Positions 14,394-24,172 are shown, counted from the first letter of the stretch. The stretch: 48,525 nt of DNA from Bacteroidales bacterium UBA5235 (GCA_002409145.1 DHUL01000027.1:28852-77376); one strand, 5' to 3'. Translations and numbers: made by a program. The notes: generated by a model from the letters alone, not told the origin.

Positions 14394-17300
14394 TCATAGT
14401 TCCCTGATGCGGATATTCCTGAATTTTACCACTGAACCATGGCCCAGGAATCCGATATGCCCGCTGCTGTTTTTCAACCCCGGATGTTCCTTGCCGTCCA
14501 TGGTACCATTTGTGATGGCACCAGCTATGTCCCCGTCAACTATTACCGTTCCGTTGAGTACTACTTTCACCTTCGTACCTTGTACGGTCACCTCCTCGTA
14601 GTTCCATTCCCCCACGGGTCTCAGAAATCCCCTCCGTGCCGGGATAACACCATATACAGATCCGTGATACTGGTACTGCTCAAGATCAGCATATATCGAT
14701 GCGGTGTTATCGAGTATCTGCAGTTCCATACCCACGTAGGCAGCATCACCTTCAGTCGGAGTGCGTATTCCAAGGCCGTTGTTGGCTCCGGGAGTGAGCT
14801 GAAACTCAAAACGGAATACAAAATCAGAATACTCCTTTTCGGTGTAAAGATTTCCACCGCTGTCATTTCCCGGCTTGATGACTATCATGCCATCTTCAAC
14901 CATATAGGATACCTTGTTGCCAATCCAACCGTCAAGATTCTTTCCATTGAACAGTGCAATAAATCCCGCCTCCTTCTCCTTGTCAGTGAGATTATATTCA
15001 GAAGGCTTTATCTCCCGTACATATATATCCCTGAAGGCGAGATCGGTTCCGTGTGCCTGGAGCTCTATCGGGCCCTTTTTGAAGATGGGGATTGACCTGT
15101 CCCAGTAATTCTCCATGATGACATTATCGACCACAAGCTCACCATTTAGCCAGACTGAGACATTCTCACCTTTCATGAGAATACGGAAATTGTTCCATTC
15201 CCCGACCGGATTGTCAGCCACTGTAGCAGGTTCAGACTGATTCTTCTGGTTGTTATATAGTCCTCCCGATCCTACCTGGGCTCCGTCATCGGTCCGTGAG
15301 ATATCCCATATCTGTACCTGCGGGGTACCACGCAGGTATATTCCGCTGTCACCTTCCTTCGTGATCCGCCAGTCGACATACATTTCAAAATCGTCATACT
15401 CCTTTACGCTGCAGAGGTTGTCGCCTTTACCGCTGAACCAGATCATGCCATCCCTGACACTCCAGTTTTCAAGCATTCTGAGGTTTGCCTCCTTTTGCCT
15501 GGCAGCCAGTTCCTTCGGTTTCATTCCGGCTCTGGTCAGAGGATTACCAACGAGGCCCTGCCAACCGGTGAGGTCCCTGCCGTTGAATATCGACTCAAAC
15601 ACCTCATCTTCAGGTACTTTTAGTGTTTCAATTGCCTCCAGCGCCGCATTTCTGACCTCTTCAGCAGGATCAGACAAATAGGGAGCAATAAAAAATTCCG
15701 CCTGTCTCAGAGCCAGTGAAGCCGCGAATGCAACCATACCGGCCCTGACATCAGGTGCTGCGGCATATGGAGCTATATCCTTTATCATCAGAAGCTTGCG
15801 TTCAGGAGTCAGGTGGGCGACCGAGACCATCCGCATATAAGCGTCAAATGCCGGCATGCCAAACGTCTTGTTACCTGAAGCTGTGATATTGAGCAATACT
15901 TTTGATGCTGAGTGATCAGTCCAATGCGAGAGGGCGTCAAAACAGACATCCCGGGTAATGGCATCGCCGTTCTCAAACTCCGCTGCCACCCTTTTCAGTG
16001 CCTCTTCACCTCCTGTACCAGCCAGGAGAGGAATGAGCTTCAGCCTGTCACGGCTGCTGTCAAGCGCCTTAAGGATGACCGCTGACCTGGAGTCAGGATC
16101 GTCACCCTTCATTGCGGCATTTAGCAGCGCCCGCTGAAGCTCGGCTACTTCCGCCCTGTCTGATGCAGCATCAAGGAGAGCTATTATTTCTTTCTGATCA
16201 TCATATGAAGCCAGTGCCGGCAATGCTGTGATGGCTGCTGCCCTTACAGCAATGTCATCAGAGGCTGTCAGCGGAAGGATATTTCTGAAGTAGTATTTTT
16301 CGCCTGACCAGGCAATCAGCCTGATAAGGGTAACGGTTGCGTTACCCTTTGAAGCAGGGAGTGAAGCAGCTATCTTCCTCATCCCCGTACTGTCGAGTAT
16401 GGTTGTAAGGGCTGTTGCAGCAGCGCGGTGGCCCTCCTCGCTATCATATTTCAGAATCCATGAAATGAGAGGGTCAACAGCCCTGGTCCCCTGCAGCCGT
16501 GCAAGTGCAGTTACGGCGCCTGCGGCCACCTCCTGTGACGGATCGTCAAGCGCTTTCATCATAAGCGGCACTGCCAGTTCATCGCCTCTCTCACCGAGCA
16601 TGTATAGTATTTCCGGTTTCGCAGCTTCTGATACCCTGGCGTACCTGCTGATCCATTTTTTCGTTACCTCGCTTCCCGGTATGCCTGATGCCAGTCGCAG
16701 CGCTCCACCTCTGATGGCTACATCAGGATCATCGGCAGCCTCAAGCAGCATTCCCAGGGCATCGATGCCCTTTACCTCGGTTATAACACTCATGGCTGCC
16801 AGCCTCTGGGAGGCTGTCTCATGTGTATTGCTGGCTTCAAGTACCTGGCTTGTAATACGCTCCATCTTCTTAATCTCACCGGCCAGGCCTATCTTTTTTG
16901 CATAGAGGAGTAATGACTGAACCGCACCGGTGGGGTCACGGCGGAATGAGGCTGCCGTTGCTGCATCAAGAAGTATTCCGGCAGCTTCCGGAGCACCTGT
17001 GGATGCTATTGCAAAGAGGGCAGCAGTTTTTTCTGCGTCATTACCGCCAAGGTATTTCTTCATGTATATGTCTGTTGTTGTGCCCGGGTGCGTTTCAGCC
17101 AGCGCCACCATCACCTGGGCTGCGCAAGGGCACTGGCCGGCGCTGAGCGATGAATACAGAAGGGCAGCTGCCGCCTCACTGCCAACCGACTGAAGCACGA
17201 TGACGGCGTCATCGCACATCTCAGGTGAGATGACATAATCAGACAGGGCACTGACAGCCATGTCAGAGCCTGCCAGGTTGAGCTGTTTCATGAAGAAAGA

Positions 17301-17660
17301 CCTCACCTCCCTGTCAGTGGCTCTCTGCATAAACTGTATGCACTGTCTCTCCCATGCACGCTTCCTGGTATCATCGCCGCTCCCCGACAGGTGCGCCGTA
17401 AGGGATGAAACAGCATAGCGGGCACGCAGATCATCGCCTTCACCGGCGGGCACCACCTGTTCACATATCATCGCCCTGCCCTCATCTCCCAGAGCATACA
17501 TATCTTCCATCAGACGGGAGGCGAGTTCCAGGTTGTCAGCCGGCATCCTTGCCAGCAGATCTGCCACTTTCGTCCCGAGAGTCCTCACATCCTGGGCACT
17601 GACGGCTGTACTGATGAGTACAAGGGCCGCCAGGATCAATAGATTTTTGATTCTGTTCAT
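14394..17660 (-). CDS. Secreted HEAT-repeat protein with two DUF1080 (3-keto-glycoside hydrolase) domains
   Basis: This 1088-residue exported protein has a signal peptide (1-22), a long array of HEAT-like helical repeats (about 30-685) and two DUF1080 lectin-like jelly-roll domains (688-883 and 899-1088). Each DUF1080 domain opens with the family mark: FESIFNGRDLTGW and FIALFNGKNLDGW. DUF1080 proteins were recently assigned as 3-keto-disaccharide/glycoside hydrolases acting on sugars first oxidised by Gfo/Idh/MocA enzymes. Here such an oxidoreductase lies immediately upstream (19 bp gap), which supports that role. The HEAT array probably serves as a scaffold. It is the last gene of a five-gene operon. 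Which of the two domains is catalytic cannot be judged. Confidence 0.85.
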   Translation of the reverse strand: MNRIKNLLILAALVLISTAVSAQDVRTLGTKVADLLARMPADNLELASRLMEDMYALGDEGRAMICEQVVPAGEGDDLRARYAVSSLTAHLSGSGDDTRKRAWERQCIQFMQRATDREVRSFFMKQLNLAGSDMAVSALSDYVISPEMCDDAVIVLQSVGSEAAAALLYSSLSAGQCPCAAQVMVALAETHPGTTTDIYMKKYLGGNDAEKTAALFAIASTGAPEAAGILLDAATAASFRRDPTGAVQSLLLYAKKIGLAGEIKKMERITSQVLEASNTHETASQRLAAMSVITEVKGIDALGMLLEAADDPDVAIRGGALRLASGIPGSEVTKKWISRYARVSEAAKPEILYMLGERGDELAVPLMMKALDDPSQEVAAGAVTALARLQGTRAVDPLISWILKYDSEEGHRAAATALTTILDSTGMRKIAASLPASKGNATVTLIRLIAWSGEKYYFRNILPLTASDDIAVRAAAITALPALASYDDQKEIIALLDAASDRAEVAELQRALLNAAMKGDDPDSRSAVILKALDSSRDRLKLIPLLAGTGGEEALKRVAAEFENGDAITRDVCFDALSHWTDHSASKVLLNITASGNKTFGMPAFDAYMRMVSVAHLTPERKLLMIKDIAPYAAAPDVRAGMVAFAASLALRQAEFFIAPYLSDPAEEVRNAALEAIETLKVPEDEVFESIFNGRDLTGWQGLVGNPLTRAGMKPKELAARQKEANLRMLENWSVRDGMIWFSGKGDNLCSVKEYDDFEMYVDWRITKEGDSGIYLRGTPQVQIWDISRTDDGAQVGSGGLYNNQKNQSEPATVADNPVGEWNNFRILMKGENVSVWLNGELVVDNVIMENYWDRSIPIFKKGPIELQAHGTDLAFRDIYVREIKPSEYNLTDKEKEAGFIALFNGKNLDGWIGNKVSYMVEDGMIVIKPGNDSGGNLYTEKEYSDFVFRFEFQLTPGANNGLGIRTPTEGDAAYVGMELQILDNTASIYADLEQYQYHGSVYGVIPARRGFLRPVGEWNYEEVTVQGTKVKVVLNGTVIVDGDIAGAITNGTMDGKEHPGLKNSSGHIGFLGHGSVVKFRNIRIREL

Positions 17661-17679
17661 GATATACTTTTAAAATTGT

Positions 17680-18948
17680 TTACATATGCCATCCGCTTCT
17701 CATAGGCTGGTCAATCAGGGCATTGGCCGCATCATCATCAATGAATAGCTGCCTGACAGGGTCATATCTGAGGTTCCTGCCAAGGCGCAAAGCCACCACA
17801 CCCATATTCACAATGGTACAGGACCTGTGGCCGTTCTCCTCGTTAAGGGCAAATGGTCTCCTAGTCTTTACCGAATCAGTGAAGCTGGTGATCTGCGGTG
17901 CAGGATCGGGAAGATCCCTGACAAGTTCTGCCAGGTTGGGGATGTCAGAGACGAAGCCCTTGAATATTTTTCCGAGCGGGCCCTCAATATAAGCTGCGTC
18001 TTTATCGCGGTTCTCACCGTCAAGGATTATCTGGCAGCCATCATCGTAGGTATAGGTTATCCTGCGCCATGATCCTACTGCATCATAGTGTTGCTGGGGT
18101 GCGTCAATCTCCACGGAAACAGGGCTTGTATGGTCCTTTTCAAGCAGGTACTGGACGGGGTCTATATAGTGCTGTCCCATGTCTCCCAGACCTCCGCCGT
18201 CATAATCCCAGTATCCGCGGAAGTTCTCGTGTACCCTGAGTTTGTTGTATGGTCTGTAAGGTGCAGGGCCCAGCCACATGTCATAATCAAGCTCTGATGG
18301 CACAGGCTCGGGCAGAAGGTCGGTCCTGCCGCTCCAGTAGAACTTCCAGTCATAACCGGTGATCCCGCTTATGGTCACCTTCAGCGGCCATCCCAGTATA
18401 CCGCTGCTGACAATTTTCTTCAGTGGCATCACGGTGGTTCCCAGGCCATAGAACTGTCCGGTAAACCGGAACCAGGTATTAAGCCTGAACATCCGGCCGT
18501 TGGCCTTCACTGCCTCAACCAGTCTCTTTCCCTCTCCTATGGTGCGGGTCATAGGTTTCTCGCACCATATGTCCTTACCAGCTTCAGCGGCCAATTTTGC
18601 AATGATGCCGTGCCAATGCGGGGGTGTGGCAATATGCACAATGTCAATATCAGGTCTGGCAATCAGCTCACGGAAGTCGTGATACCCCTTCACCCCTCTG
18701 CCACCTTTATCGACGGCTCTTTTAAGATGGACGGAGTCAACGTCGCAAACTGCCAGCAGACGGGTGTTTTCGTAGCTGAAATGGCCAAGTCCCATCCCTC
18801 CTACGCCAATGATTCCCTTGGTAAGCTGATCACTCGGCGCCAGGTAACCGCTACCGCCCAGCACATGACGCGGAACAATTGTCAGGGCAGCACCGGCCAG
18901 CACCCCTCTCCTGATGAATTCTCTTCTTTTGAATGAATTTTCTGACAT
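17680..18948 (-). CDS. Tat-exported Gfo/Idh/MocA-family oxidoreductase
   Basis: This 422-residue protein starts with a twin-arginine signal (FKRREFIRRG at residues 6-15, hydrophobic stretch to about 30), so it should be folded with its cofactor and exported to the periplasm. The Rossmann nucleotide-binding motif GIIGVGGMG spans 45-53 and the catalytic block CEKPMTR is at 129-135, with Lys131 the usual active-site lysine. Family members oxidise or reduce sugars with bound NAD(P); exported ones in glycan clusters make 3-keto sugars. The ATG at 18948 was chosen because it follows the sulfatase stop by 16 bp and places the Tat motif at the N-terminus; an in-frame start at 19050 would overlap the sulfatase gene. 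The next gene is the DUF1080 protein, the expected partner hydrolase. Confidence 0.88.
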   Translation of the reverse strand: MSENSFKRREFIRRGVLAGAALTIVPRHVLGGSGYLAPSDQLTKGIIGVGGMGLGHFSYENTRLLAVCDVDSVHLKRAVDKGGRGVKGYHDFRELIARPDIDIVHIATPPHWHGIIAKLAAEAGKDIWCEKPMTRTIGEGKRLVEAVKANGRMFRLNTWFRFTGQFYGLGTTVMPLKKIVSSGILGWPLKVTISGITGYDWKFYWSGRTDLLPEPVPSELDYDMWLGPAPYRPYNKLRVHENFRGYWDYDGGGLGDMGQHYIDPVQYLLEKDHTSPVSVEIDAPQQHYDAVGSWRRITYTYDDGCQIILDGENRDKDAAYIEGPLGKIFKGFVSDIPNLAELVRDLPDPAPQITSFTDSVKTRRPFALNEENGHRSCTIVNMGVVALRLGRNLRYDPVRQLFIDDDAANALIDQPMRSGWHM

Positions 18949-18964
18949 AGTATCTGTATTTGTA

Positions 18965-20488
18965 TTATTCTTCCGGGACATTATATTCTTTCCTGAGCGC
19001 AGCAAGCCTCTTCCTGAGGTTGCTTTCCACCTTATCATATTCAGGGTCATCGATAAGGTTATTCATCTCATGCGGATCTTCAACCAGGTCATAGAGTTCC
19101 CATTCATCGATATCATTATAGAAATGGATCAGCTTGTACCTGTCGGTACGAACTCCGTAGTGTCTCCTGACTGCATGTTCGGCAGGATATTCGTAATAAT
19201 GGTAATAGAGCGCATCGCGCCACTTCCCTTTCTTTTTGCCTGAGAGAAGCGGAACAAGTGACACTCCCTGCATGTCAGGAGGCGGTGTCACACCTGCCAG
19301 CTCGAGGAATGTCGGTGCATAATCAATGTTCTGTACCATCTCGCTTATATCACCATGGGCTGACAGTGACGAAGGCAGCCTCATCATCAGAGGTGTGCGG
19401 AACGATTCCTCGTACATGAAACGCTTGTCAAACCAGCCGTGCTCGCCAAGATAGAAACCCTGGTCAGACGTATAGACTACAAGTGTGTTTTCAAGCAACC
19501 CGGCTGATTCGAGATAGTCGAGTAACCTGCCGGTATTTCTGTCAACCGATTCTATTGTCCGAAGGTAGTCAGTCAGGTACCTGTTAAGCTTATAGAGTGC
19601 CAGTGAGTCTCCTTCAGGCCTGCCGGCCAGGAATTCCCTGCTTATGCTGTCATACTCCCTGAGCCAGGCAGTTCGCTGTTCAGGTGTCATCCGGTGTTCC
19701 AGATACCATATGTAATCCTTTTCTGACTGTGTAAGCGAGTCGCCGTCAGTACCTGTGATCTTCAGGTCATATGACATACGCATATCCTTGCTGATGCCCA
19801 TCTCCTGGAGGGTGGCTGCCTCTCTTCCTTCATAGGTGTCGAAGAAGTTGTCAGGGACGGGAAACACCGCACCGTCATACAGATCAAGGTCCATCGTATC
19901 GGGCATCCAGTTCCGGTGTGGCGCCTTGTGATGGATCAGCAGGCAGAAAGGCCTTGCTGTATCTCTCTGCTGAATCCACTCTATAGCCTTGTCGGTGATG
20001 ATGGTAGTGGCATATCCTGTCTGGCGGTAAGTACGTCCCTTCTCAATGAAGTCAGGGTTGTAATAGCTTCCCTGTCCCGGCAGTATACTCCAGTAGTCGA
20101 ACCCTGTCGGCTCGCTTTTGAGGTGCCACTTACCAATCAGGGCTGTCTGGTATCCGGCCTGCTGAAGCAGTTTTGGAAAGGTCACCTGTGAACTGTCAAA
20201 CCTGACCCTGTTGTCAATATGGCCATTGGCATGACTGTGTTTTCCGGTCAGCATTGCAGCCCTGCTGGGTGCACAGATGGAGTTGCACACGAAGCTGTTG
20301 CGGAAGATGATCCCTTCATCTGCAATACGGTCAAGATTGGGTGTTTTGTTAAGTCCGCTGCCGTACGCGCTAACAGCCTGGTAACCGTGATCATCGGTCA
20401 TGATGTAGATGATGTTGGGTCTGACAGGCTCCTGCCTGGCACAGGACCAGAGGGCCAGAAACAGGGCTACAGCGACAATATGTTTCAT
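18965..20488 (-). CDS. Lipoprotein arylsulfatase-type sulfatase
   Basis: This 507-residue enzyme belongs to the alkaline-phosphatase-like sulfatases. It has a lipoprotein signal with LALWSC, Cys16 being the lipidated residue, so it is membrane-anchored in the envelope. The active-site motif CAPSR (Cys72 to Arg76, followed by TGK) is of the type where cysteine becomes formylglycine. Metal and sulfate ligands Asp32-Asp33, Lys120, His122, Asp342-Gln343 and Lys355 are in place. In an anaerobe the cysteine would be matured by a radical-SAM anSME, which is not in this window. It probably removes sulfate from a glycan or sugar later handled by the oxidoreductase and DUF1080 protein of the same operon. 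The specific sulfate position is not predictable. Confidence 0.92.
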   Translation of the reverse strand: MKHIVAVALFLALWSCARQEPVRPNIIYIMTDDHGYQAVSAYGSGLNKTPNLDRIADEGIIFRNSFVCNSICAPSRAAMLTGKHSHANGHIDNRVRFDSSQVTFPKLLQQAGYQTALIGKWHLKSEPTGFDYWSILPGQGSYYNPDFIEKGRTYRQTGYATTIITDKAIEWIQQRDTARPFCLLIHHKAPHRNWMPDTMDLDLYDGAVFPVPDNFFDTYEGREAATLQEMGISKDMRMSYDLKITGTDGDSLTQSEKDYIWYLEHRMTPEQRTAWLREYDSISREFLAGRPEGDSLALYKLNRYLTDYLRTIESVDRNTGRLLDYLESAGLLENTLVVYTSDQGFYLGEHGWFDKRFMYEESFRTPLMMRLPSSLSAHGDISEMVQNIDYAPTFLELAGVTPPPDMQGVSLVPLLSGKKKGKWRDALYYHYYEYPAEHAVRRHYGVRTDRYKLIHFYNDIDEWELYDLVEDPHEMNNLIDDPEYDKVESNLRKRLAALRKEYNVPEE

Positions 20489-20547
20489 AATTCTCTTAAT
20501 TACTGAAGGTTACCTTAATAATGGAAAATCTGTTTCAGCCCGGTGAA

Positions 20548-21717
20548 TCAGATGTTGACCATTTTCTTCCTTATGATAATCCAGGAGACAACCAGCAGGT
20601 AAGCCGCACAGGACAGCAGTACCCCCATCCCCGGCACCACACCAAGGGAGTCGCTCACCAGCCCTATCACCGGCGGTATGAGAGCACCTCCGGAGATGGC
20701 CATCATCATCAGTCCGGATATCTCATTGCTCCTCTCCGGGTACTTCTGGACGGTAAGCGAAAAGACCAGCGGGAAGATATTTGCCACACCAAACCCGATC
20801 AGGAAGACAAGGACCCAGGCTGCAGCTTTTGATACCGGTAATATCATAAAAAGCAGAATGGCGATGATGGAGAGCATAGCGCTGTAAAAGAACCCTTTTG
20901 CAGAAGAGAGTTTGGTCAGGATGAGAGCTCCGACGAAGGTGCCGAGCAAGCGTCCGAAGAAGTAAATGCTGCGTCCCGACTGGGCGGTAACCTCTTCGAA
21001 GCCGAACCTGGCAGTAAGGTATTTACCTGAGAAATAGTTGAATCCCACGTCAATCCCAACCACCAGAAAGATCGAGAGCACCATCATGAGGATGTATGAG
21101 TTACCGAGCAGCCTGAAGGCTGATGCCATTGAGGCCTTTGTACCCGATGCGGCGGTCTCCTCAATCTTTACAGTTCCCAGCCACAGTACGCTGAGGAATG
21201 AGATGATACCATAGACCAGGAAGAGAAGTTTCCAGTCGCCAAACCTGCGTGCAAAGATAACTGCCAGTGGTGCTGCAAGCATTGAGCCGATGGCTTTTAT
21301 GAACTGCGAGAAGCTGAGGAAGCTTGACGCCCTGCGCACCGGTACCACGTCAACGAGAAGCGGGTTGGCAGAGACCTGAACGATGGTGTTTCCGATGCCC
21401 AGAAGGGCGAAGCCTGCAATGACGGTAATGAAGTTATAGAAGAAATAAGGAATGAACAGCCCGATACCGGTAATGATCATCCCCGCGTTGAGCATCCTCT
21501 TTTTTCCGACGCGGGCCTGGATAATTCCCACAGGAACCGAGAGTATGAAGAACCAGATGAAAGCCGCGAAGGGAATAAGTCCAAGAACGAAATCGCTTAG
21601 TTCAAGGTCGCCTGCCACCCGGTCCTTGCCAATACCCACCAGGTCAACAAAGCTCATAACGAAGAAGGAGAGGAGTACCGGCACCACCAGTCTCATCTCG
21701 ATTTTTTTCTCATTCAT
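20548..21717 (-). CDS. MFS sugar transporter (FucP/GlcP-like)
   Basis: This 389-residue integral membrane protein shows about twelve hydrophobic segments and the FucP/NagP/GlcP look: SFVDLVGIGKDRV in the first helix region, PVGIIQARVGKKR after helix two, and NPLLVDVVP with SFSQFIKAIGSM in the middle. It probably imports a neutral sugar by H+ or Na+ symport across the inner membrane. It lies between the ROK kinase (20 bp gap) and the sulfatase (59 bp gap), so it likely imports the product of the periplasmic sulfatase/oxidoreductase/DUF1080 steps. No SusC/SusD pair is present in the operon, so oligosaccharide entry must occur elsewhere. The exact sugar is unknown. Confidence 0.88.
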   Translation of the reverse strand: MNEKKIEMRLVVPVLLSFFVMSFVDLVGIGKDRVAGDLELSDFVLGLIPFAAFIWFFILSVPVGIIQARVGKKRMLNAGMIITGIGLFIPYFFYNFITVIAGFALLGIGNTIVQVSANPLLVDVVPVRRASSFLSFSQFIKAIGSMLAAPLAVIFARRFGDWKLLFLVYGIISFLSVLWLGTVKIEETAASGTKASMASAFRLLGNSYILMMVLSIFLVVGIDVGFNYFSGKYLTARFGFEEVTAQSGRSIYFFGRLLGTFVGALILTKLSSAKGFFYSAMLSIIAILLFMILPVSKAAAWVLVFLIGFGVANIFPLVFSLTVQKYPERSNEISGLMMMAISGGALIPPVIGLVSDSLGVVPGMGVLLSCAAYLLVVSWIIIRKKMVNI

Positions 21718-21737
21718 ATTGTTCAGGTTGTTCAGTC

Positions 21738-22682
21738 TTACATTAACGGAAGTGCTGGCTGTACTGCCTTCCAGAAATCATCGTCAAGGAGGTATGCGCT
21801 TCCCAGCAGGGCTGCATCTTCCTTCAGTTCCGAGATTGCAATTATTGTGTCACATCCCTCTCTCCGGAGAGTGTTCTCCATGGCAGGACCAAAGAGGTTG
21901 AAGGAGTGTGAGATGTTTCCGCCTATTACCATGATTTCAGCACCGAATCGGATCAGCCACGGTGCCAGGAAGCCTCCCAGACCCGTTCCGAATTCACTGA
22001 AGATTTCCTTTACTTCAGGGGCTCTTCCTGCCATCATGGCTACCTCCCTTACGCCGGCAGCTTCCTGGCCTGTTACCTCCCGGTAACGGGCGGTGAACCA
22101 GCGGGTTGAGAAGTAGTCGTCAGCAATTCCATTGCCGAAGGGGAGGTGGTATACGCAGCCCATTTTCGGCACCCTGTCTCCCTCCACCACTGGTATGCGG
22201 TCTTCAAGGAAGGCTGAACCGAAACCGGTACCGAGAGTGATGGCCATCATTCTGTGGTAACCTGCAGCCTTTCCGGCCCACGCCTCTCCAACTGCAAATG
22301 AGCTGGCATCATTCATGAACCTCACCCTGCAGTCGCATGGCAGCCCGAGCCTCGAGCCAATGGCTTTGCCGACATTGACCCCATAAAGCTTTTCGTACTT
22401 GGGGACACCCCTTATCAGGCAGATGCCCCTGACATAGTCAAAGGGGCCCGGCATGGCGAATCCGATACCACGGAGATTGAAGATTTGTATCCCCCTCATC
22501 ACCTGCTTCAGGGTATCACTCCAGACGGCAAGTATCACGTCAGCTTCTGCCTTGTTGTCAACCGGGCTCTCAGCCCTCGAGCCGTTAATAATGCGGTTTG
22601 CAGTCATATCAACGGCAATGGCAGTGATATGACTGCCGCCAATATCCACGCCAATAGCGATGTTCTGAAGTTCAGAATTCAT
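21738..22682 (-). CDS. ROK-family sugar kinase, zinc motif absent
   Basis: This 314-residue cytoplasmic protein has the ASKHA fold of ROK kinases: phosphate 1 motif GVDIGGSHITA at 11-21, MPGPFD at 78-83, sugar-binding MNDASSFAVGEAWAG at 123-137 with Asn124-Asp125, and phosphate 2 motif LGTGFGSAF at 150-158. Asp125 is the expected base. It should phosphorylate an imported hexose. The cysteine-rich zinc motif usual in ROK proteins is absent: only Cys176 remains in the matching region, followed by HLPFGNG, so this is a divergent branch. There is no DNA-binding domain, so a kinase is more likely than a repressor. It is first in the five-gene glycan operon and diverges from the malic enzyme gene. 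Confidence 0.85.
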   Translation of the reverse strand: MNSELQNIAIGVDIGGSHITAIAVDMTANRIINGSRAESPVDNKAEADVILAVWSDTLKQVMRGIQIFNLRGIGFAMPGPFDYVRGICLIRGVPKYEKLYGVNVGKAIGSRLGLPCDCRVRFMNDASSFAVGEAWAGKAAGYHRMMAITLGTGFGSAFLEDRIPVVEGDRVPKMGCVYHLPFGNGIADDYFSTRWFTARYREVTGQEAAGVREVAMMAGRAPEVKEIFSEFGTGLGGFLAPWLIRFGAEIMVIGGNISHSFNLFGPAMENTLRREGCDTIIAISELKEDAALLGSAYLLDDDFWKAVQPALPLM

Positions 22683-22853
22683 TGTGGTCTCCTCAGGTTC
22701 CTTTTAAAGCAATGAAAATATCTATTTTCCCAAAGAGTGCAAAAGGAATCCGGCATATTATTCTGAAAAAATAGGAACAGTTTGATAATTGTCTTAAATT
22801 CGTAAGAGTAATTCCGCTATTCCGGACCGTTCACAATCAAATCACATATTGCC

Positions 22854-24161
22854 ATGCCAAAAGCCACAAAAGAGGATGCGCTCCTGTACCACAGCCGCGG
22901 CCGCAAGGGTAAGGTGGAAGTGATTCCTACCAAGCCTTACTGTACCCAGTTTGATCTCAGCCTGGCCTACACTCCCGGTGTGGCCTACCCCTGCCTGGAG
23001 ATAGAGAAGAATCCGGATGATGCATATATGTACACTGCCAAAGGTAACCTTGTAGCAGTCATTTCGAACGGTACAGCCGTTCTTGGACTGGGTGACATAG
23101 GAGCGTTGGCCGGGAAGCCTGTGATGGAAGGCAAAGGACTGCTTTTCAAGGTCTTTGCAGACGTGGATGTGTTTGATATTGAGATTGATGAGAAGGACCC
23201 GGAGAAGTTGATTGAGATATGTGCTAAACTGGCTCCCACCTTCGGCGGGATCAACCTGGAGGACATAAAGGCTCCGGAGTGCTTCGAGGTTGAGACAAGG
23301 CTCAAGGAGATGCTTGACATCCCGGTGTTTCATGATGACCAGCACGGTACGGCAATAATATCCGCTGCAGGTCTGCTGAATGCCATTGATATCTTTGGCA
23401 AGAAGATCTCTGACCTGAAGGTGGTGGTCTGCGGGGCAGGCGCCGCAGCTAACTCGTGCACCAGGCTCTACGTGGCCCTGGGAGTGAAAAAGGAAAATGT
23501 CATAATGGTTGACAGCAAGGGTGTAATTAACTCCCGCAGGACCGATCTGAACAAATACAAGAAAGAGTGGGTTACCAACCTCGACATAAGCACCCTTACG
23601 GAGGCGGTCAAAGGGGCTGATGTCTTCCTCGGGCTCTCTGTGGCCGATATGCTTACCGGAGAGATGCTGAGCACCATGGCTCCCAACCCGATAGTCTTTG
23701 CAATGGCCAATCCAAACCCGGAAATAAGTTATGAGGTTGCCATGGCAACCCGTGATGACCTGATTTTCGCCACCGGCAGGTCAGATTATCCCAACCAGAT
23801 AAATAACGTCCTCGGGTTCCCGTTCATCTTCAGAGGAGCCCTGGATGTAAGGGCCAGGACCATCAATGAAGAGATGAAGCTGGCCGCAACACGTGCCCTT
23901 GCCGGGCTTGCCAGGGAGAAGGTTCCCGAGTCAGTACTGAAGGCATATGGCCTGGAGAGCCTTGATTACGGCAGGGAATACATAATACCAAAACCCCTCG
24001 ACCCCCGTCTTATATCAAGGGTTGCACCGGCTGTAGCCAGGGCAGCCATAGAAACAGGAGTGGCACGCTTCCACATTGAAGACTGGGATGCATATGCCAT
24101 GTCACTGGACAGGCGGACATCTGAACATATAAAACGAATCTCTGACATCTGTTGTCTCTGA
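22854..24161 (+). CDS. NAD(P)-dependent malic enzyme, short form
   Basis: This 435-residue cytoplasmic enzyme converts malate to pyruvate and CO2 with reduction of NAD(P). Signature blocks are AYTPGVA at 38-44 (Tyr39 catalytic), GLGDIG at 78-83, EGKGLLFK near 92-99 (Lys94), NLEDIKAP at 134-141, FHDDQHGTA at 159-167 (metal-binding aspartates) and the Rossmann motif GAGAAA at 194-199. The protein stops after the malic domain, unlike MaeB, which carries a phosphotransacetylase domain. It stands alone, diverges from the ROK operon with 171 bp between, and is followed by a strong hairpin. Cofactor preference cannot be read reliably. Confidence 0.93.
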   Translation: MPKATKEDALLYHSRGRKGKVEVIPTKPYCTQFDLSLAYTPGVAYPCLEIEKNPDDAYMYTAKGNLVAVISNGTAVLGLGDIGALAGKPVMEGKGLLFKVFADVDVFDIEIDEKDPEKLIEICAKLAPTFGGINLEDIKAPECFEVETRLKEMLDIPVFHDDQHGTAIISAAGLLNAIDIFGKKISDLKVVVCGAGAAANSCTRLYVALGVKKENVIMVDSKGVINSRRTDLNKYKKEWVTNLDISTLTEAVKGADVFLGLSVADMLTGEMLSTMAPNPIVFAMANPNPEISYEVAMATRDDLIFATGRSDYPNQINNVLGFPFIFRGALDVRARTINEEMKLAATRALAGLAREKVPESVLKAYGLESLDYGREYIIPKPLDPRLISRVAPAVARAAIETGVARFHIEDWDAYAMSLDRRTSEHIKRISDICCL

Positions 24162-24172
24162 CACATGTTACA

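Noticed and set aside
14439..15095. Long plus-strand open frame opposite the DUF1080 domains
   Set aside because: Antisense to two clear DUF1080 domains, with unstructured composition; judged a frame shadow.
18949..19050. Longer N-terminus of the Gfo/Idh oxidoreductase
   Set aside because: It would overlap the sulfatase gene by 86 bp and bury the Tat signal, which must be N-terminal.
22854..24161. Malic enzyme as a truncated MaeB pseudogene
   Set aside because: The malic domain is complete, ends naturally and is followed by a terminator; no trace of a phosphotransacetylase domain remains downstream, so a native short form is simpler.
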